Assembly (NCBI GenBank): GCA_003818595.1
Contig: RPQV01000289.1
Span: 1 to 5,332, forward strand
DNA length: 5,332 nt
Origin: Calditrichota bacterium
Lineage (GTDB): Bacteria > Zhuqueibacterota > Zhuqueibacteria > Residuimicrobiales > Krinioviventaceae
Direction: 5' to 3'
Shown in pieces: positions 5,112-5,332 of this stretch (positions within the stretch are counted from its first letter, which is position 1; each line of letters opens with the position of its first letter). Made by a program: the position numbers and the translations under genes. The notes under the pieces are model-generated. The model did no database searches, had not been told where the DNA came from, and saw only the letters and a list, made by a program, of their open reading frames with translations.

Positions 5112-5332
5112 TCACTTCCTTTCGCAGCAAAATTTCATCTGCCCGTTTAGAGACGCATAATCCGTCCGTTCGTCTTTCCCACACCGCTTGCTCCGCGCCG
5201 CTGATGATTAAACAAAGTGCGCTAATGGCTAAACCAAGTGCGCTAATGGTTAAACCAAGTGCGCTGACGATCAAACCAAGTGCGCCAACAATCAAACCAA
5301 GTGCGCCAACAATCAAACCAAGTGCGCTAACA
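5101..5332 (-). CDS. Possible repeat-coded hydrophobic protein, C-terminal part, running off the right edge
   Basis: A minus-strand frame is open from the window edge to the stop at 5103-5101. It reads the 21-bp array as hydrophobic heptads of the form I-V-[SG]-A-L-G-L. It then continues for about 34 mostly polar residues (AEQAVWERRTDGLCVSKRAD and so on, ending KEVTHA). The heptads could form membrane-spanning helices. No true start is visible because the frame begins outside the window; TTG at 5316 is only a possible one. It is the only minus-strand frame open through all repeat units, but a plus-strand frame is also open, so coding is uncertain. Confidence 0.2.
   Translation of the reverse strand, partial: VSALGLIVGALGLIVGALGLIVSALGLTISALGLAISALCLIISGAEQAVWERRTDGLCVSKRADEILLRKEVTHA
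5210..5332. repeat. 21-bp tandem repeat array continuing beyond the window
   Basis: Five full units and an 18-base partial unit follow the pattern AAACCAAGTGCGCTAATGGTT, starting at 5210, 5231, 5252, 5273, 5294 and 5315. The units at 5273 and 5294 are identical, and the others differ mainly in the last nine bases. A degenerate half unit precedes the array (about 5199-5209). The period is a multiple of three. On the plus strand one frame, with an ATG at 5204 but no ribosome-binding site, reads K-P-S-A-[LP]-[MT]-[VI] repeats. On the minus strand one frame reads I-V-[SG]-A-L-G-L. There are no unique spacers, so it is not a CRISPR array. Confidence 0.9.

Larger units (their letters stand above)
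4985..5209. other. GC-rich non-coding stretch of hairpins and short repeats
   Basis: No gene is supported here. A 7-bp inverted repeat (CGGCCTC 4996-5002, GAGGCCG 5020-5026) is followed directly by the small hairpin ATTGC-TTC-GCAAT (5030-5042) and by two tandem 26-base repeat units. A degenerate 'ctttgcg' repeat and the ragged start of the 21-bp array follow. The dense repeat content suggests an intergenic repeat cluster beside the hsdR remnant. Confidence 0.5.

Noticed and set aside
5210..5332. CRISPR array
   Set aside because: The units are directly adjacent 21-bp tandem repeats without unique spacers, and no cas gene is present.

Overview
The window looks like accessory DNA from a bacterium of the Bacteroidota-Calditrichota-Ignavibacteria (FCB) sphere. 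The best clue is the 458-residue secreted protein at 2981-4357, which ends in a type IX secretion (Por) sorting domain of the 'QNYPNPFNPST' form. That form is typical of Calditrichota, Ignavibacteria, KSB1 and related lineages, but a genus cannot be named from this window. Base composition is a mosaic: the first 450 bases and the toxin-antitoxin region are AT-rich, while the transposase remnant, the secreted-protein gene and the right end are visibly richer in G+C.

Layout, left to right. (1) The first 32 codons of a minus-strand secreted-protein gene run off the left edge. (2) An AT-rich spacer leads to a decayed gene at about 399-774, whose best-preserved part resembles the Rossmann-like TIR-like / nucleoside-deoxyribosyltransferase-like fold. 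(3) A complete type II toxin-antitoxin operon lies on the minus strand: a Phd/YefM-type antitoxin (1470-1724), then a PIN-domain VapC-type toxin (1054-1473) overlapping it by 4 bases. It has a near-consensus promoter (TTGACA, 17 bases, TATATT) with a palindromic operator candidate next to it. (4) An IS91-family transposase remnant (about 1897-2546) has lost its zinc-binding segment and the central part that should carry the catalytic tyrosines, and its HUH motif reads H-V-Y. (5) A 430-base non-coding stretch holds an inverted repeat, a 'ctttgcg' repeat and a terminator-like hairpin. (6) The T9SS-exported protein has its own ribosome-binding site and a strong downstream hairpin. (7) A fragment of a type I restriction enzyme R subunit (HsdR, about 4565-4984) stops right at an altered Walker A motif. 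(8) The right end is non-coding repeat DNA, finishing in a 21-bp tandem repeat that continues past the edge.

Only the toxin-antitoxin pair and the T9SS cargo gene look intact and functional, plus possibly the cut-off gene at the left edge. The rest is a gene graveyard: fragments of restriction, TIR-like and transposon genes around a surviving toxin-antitoxin module, as expected in a decaying defence or mobile island. I found no convincing evidence for a new multi-gene system. The least explained elements are the 21-bp repeat array, which is open in one frame on each strand, and the hairpin-rich leader before the secreted-protein gene.
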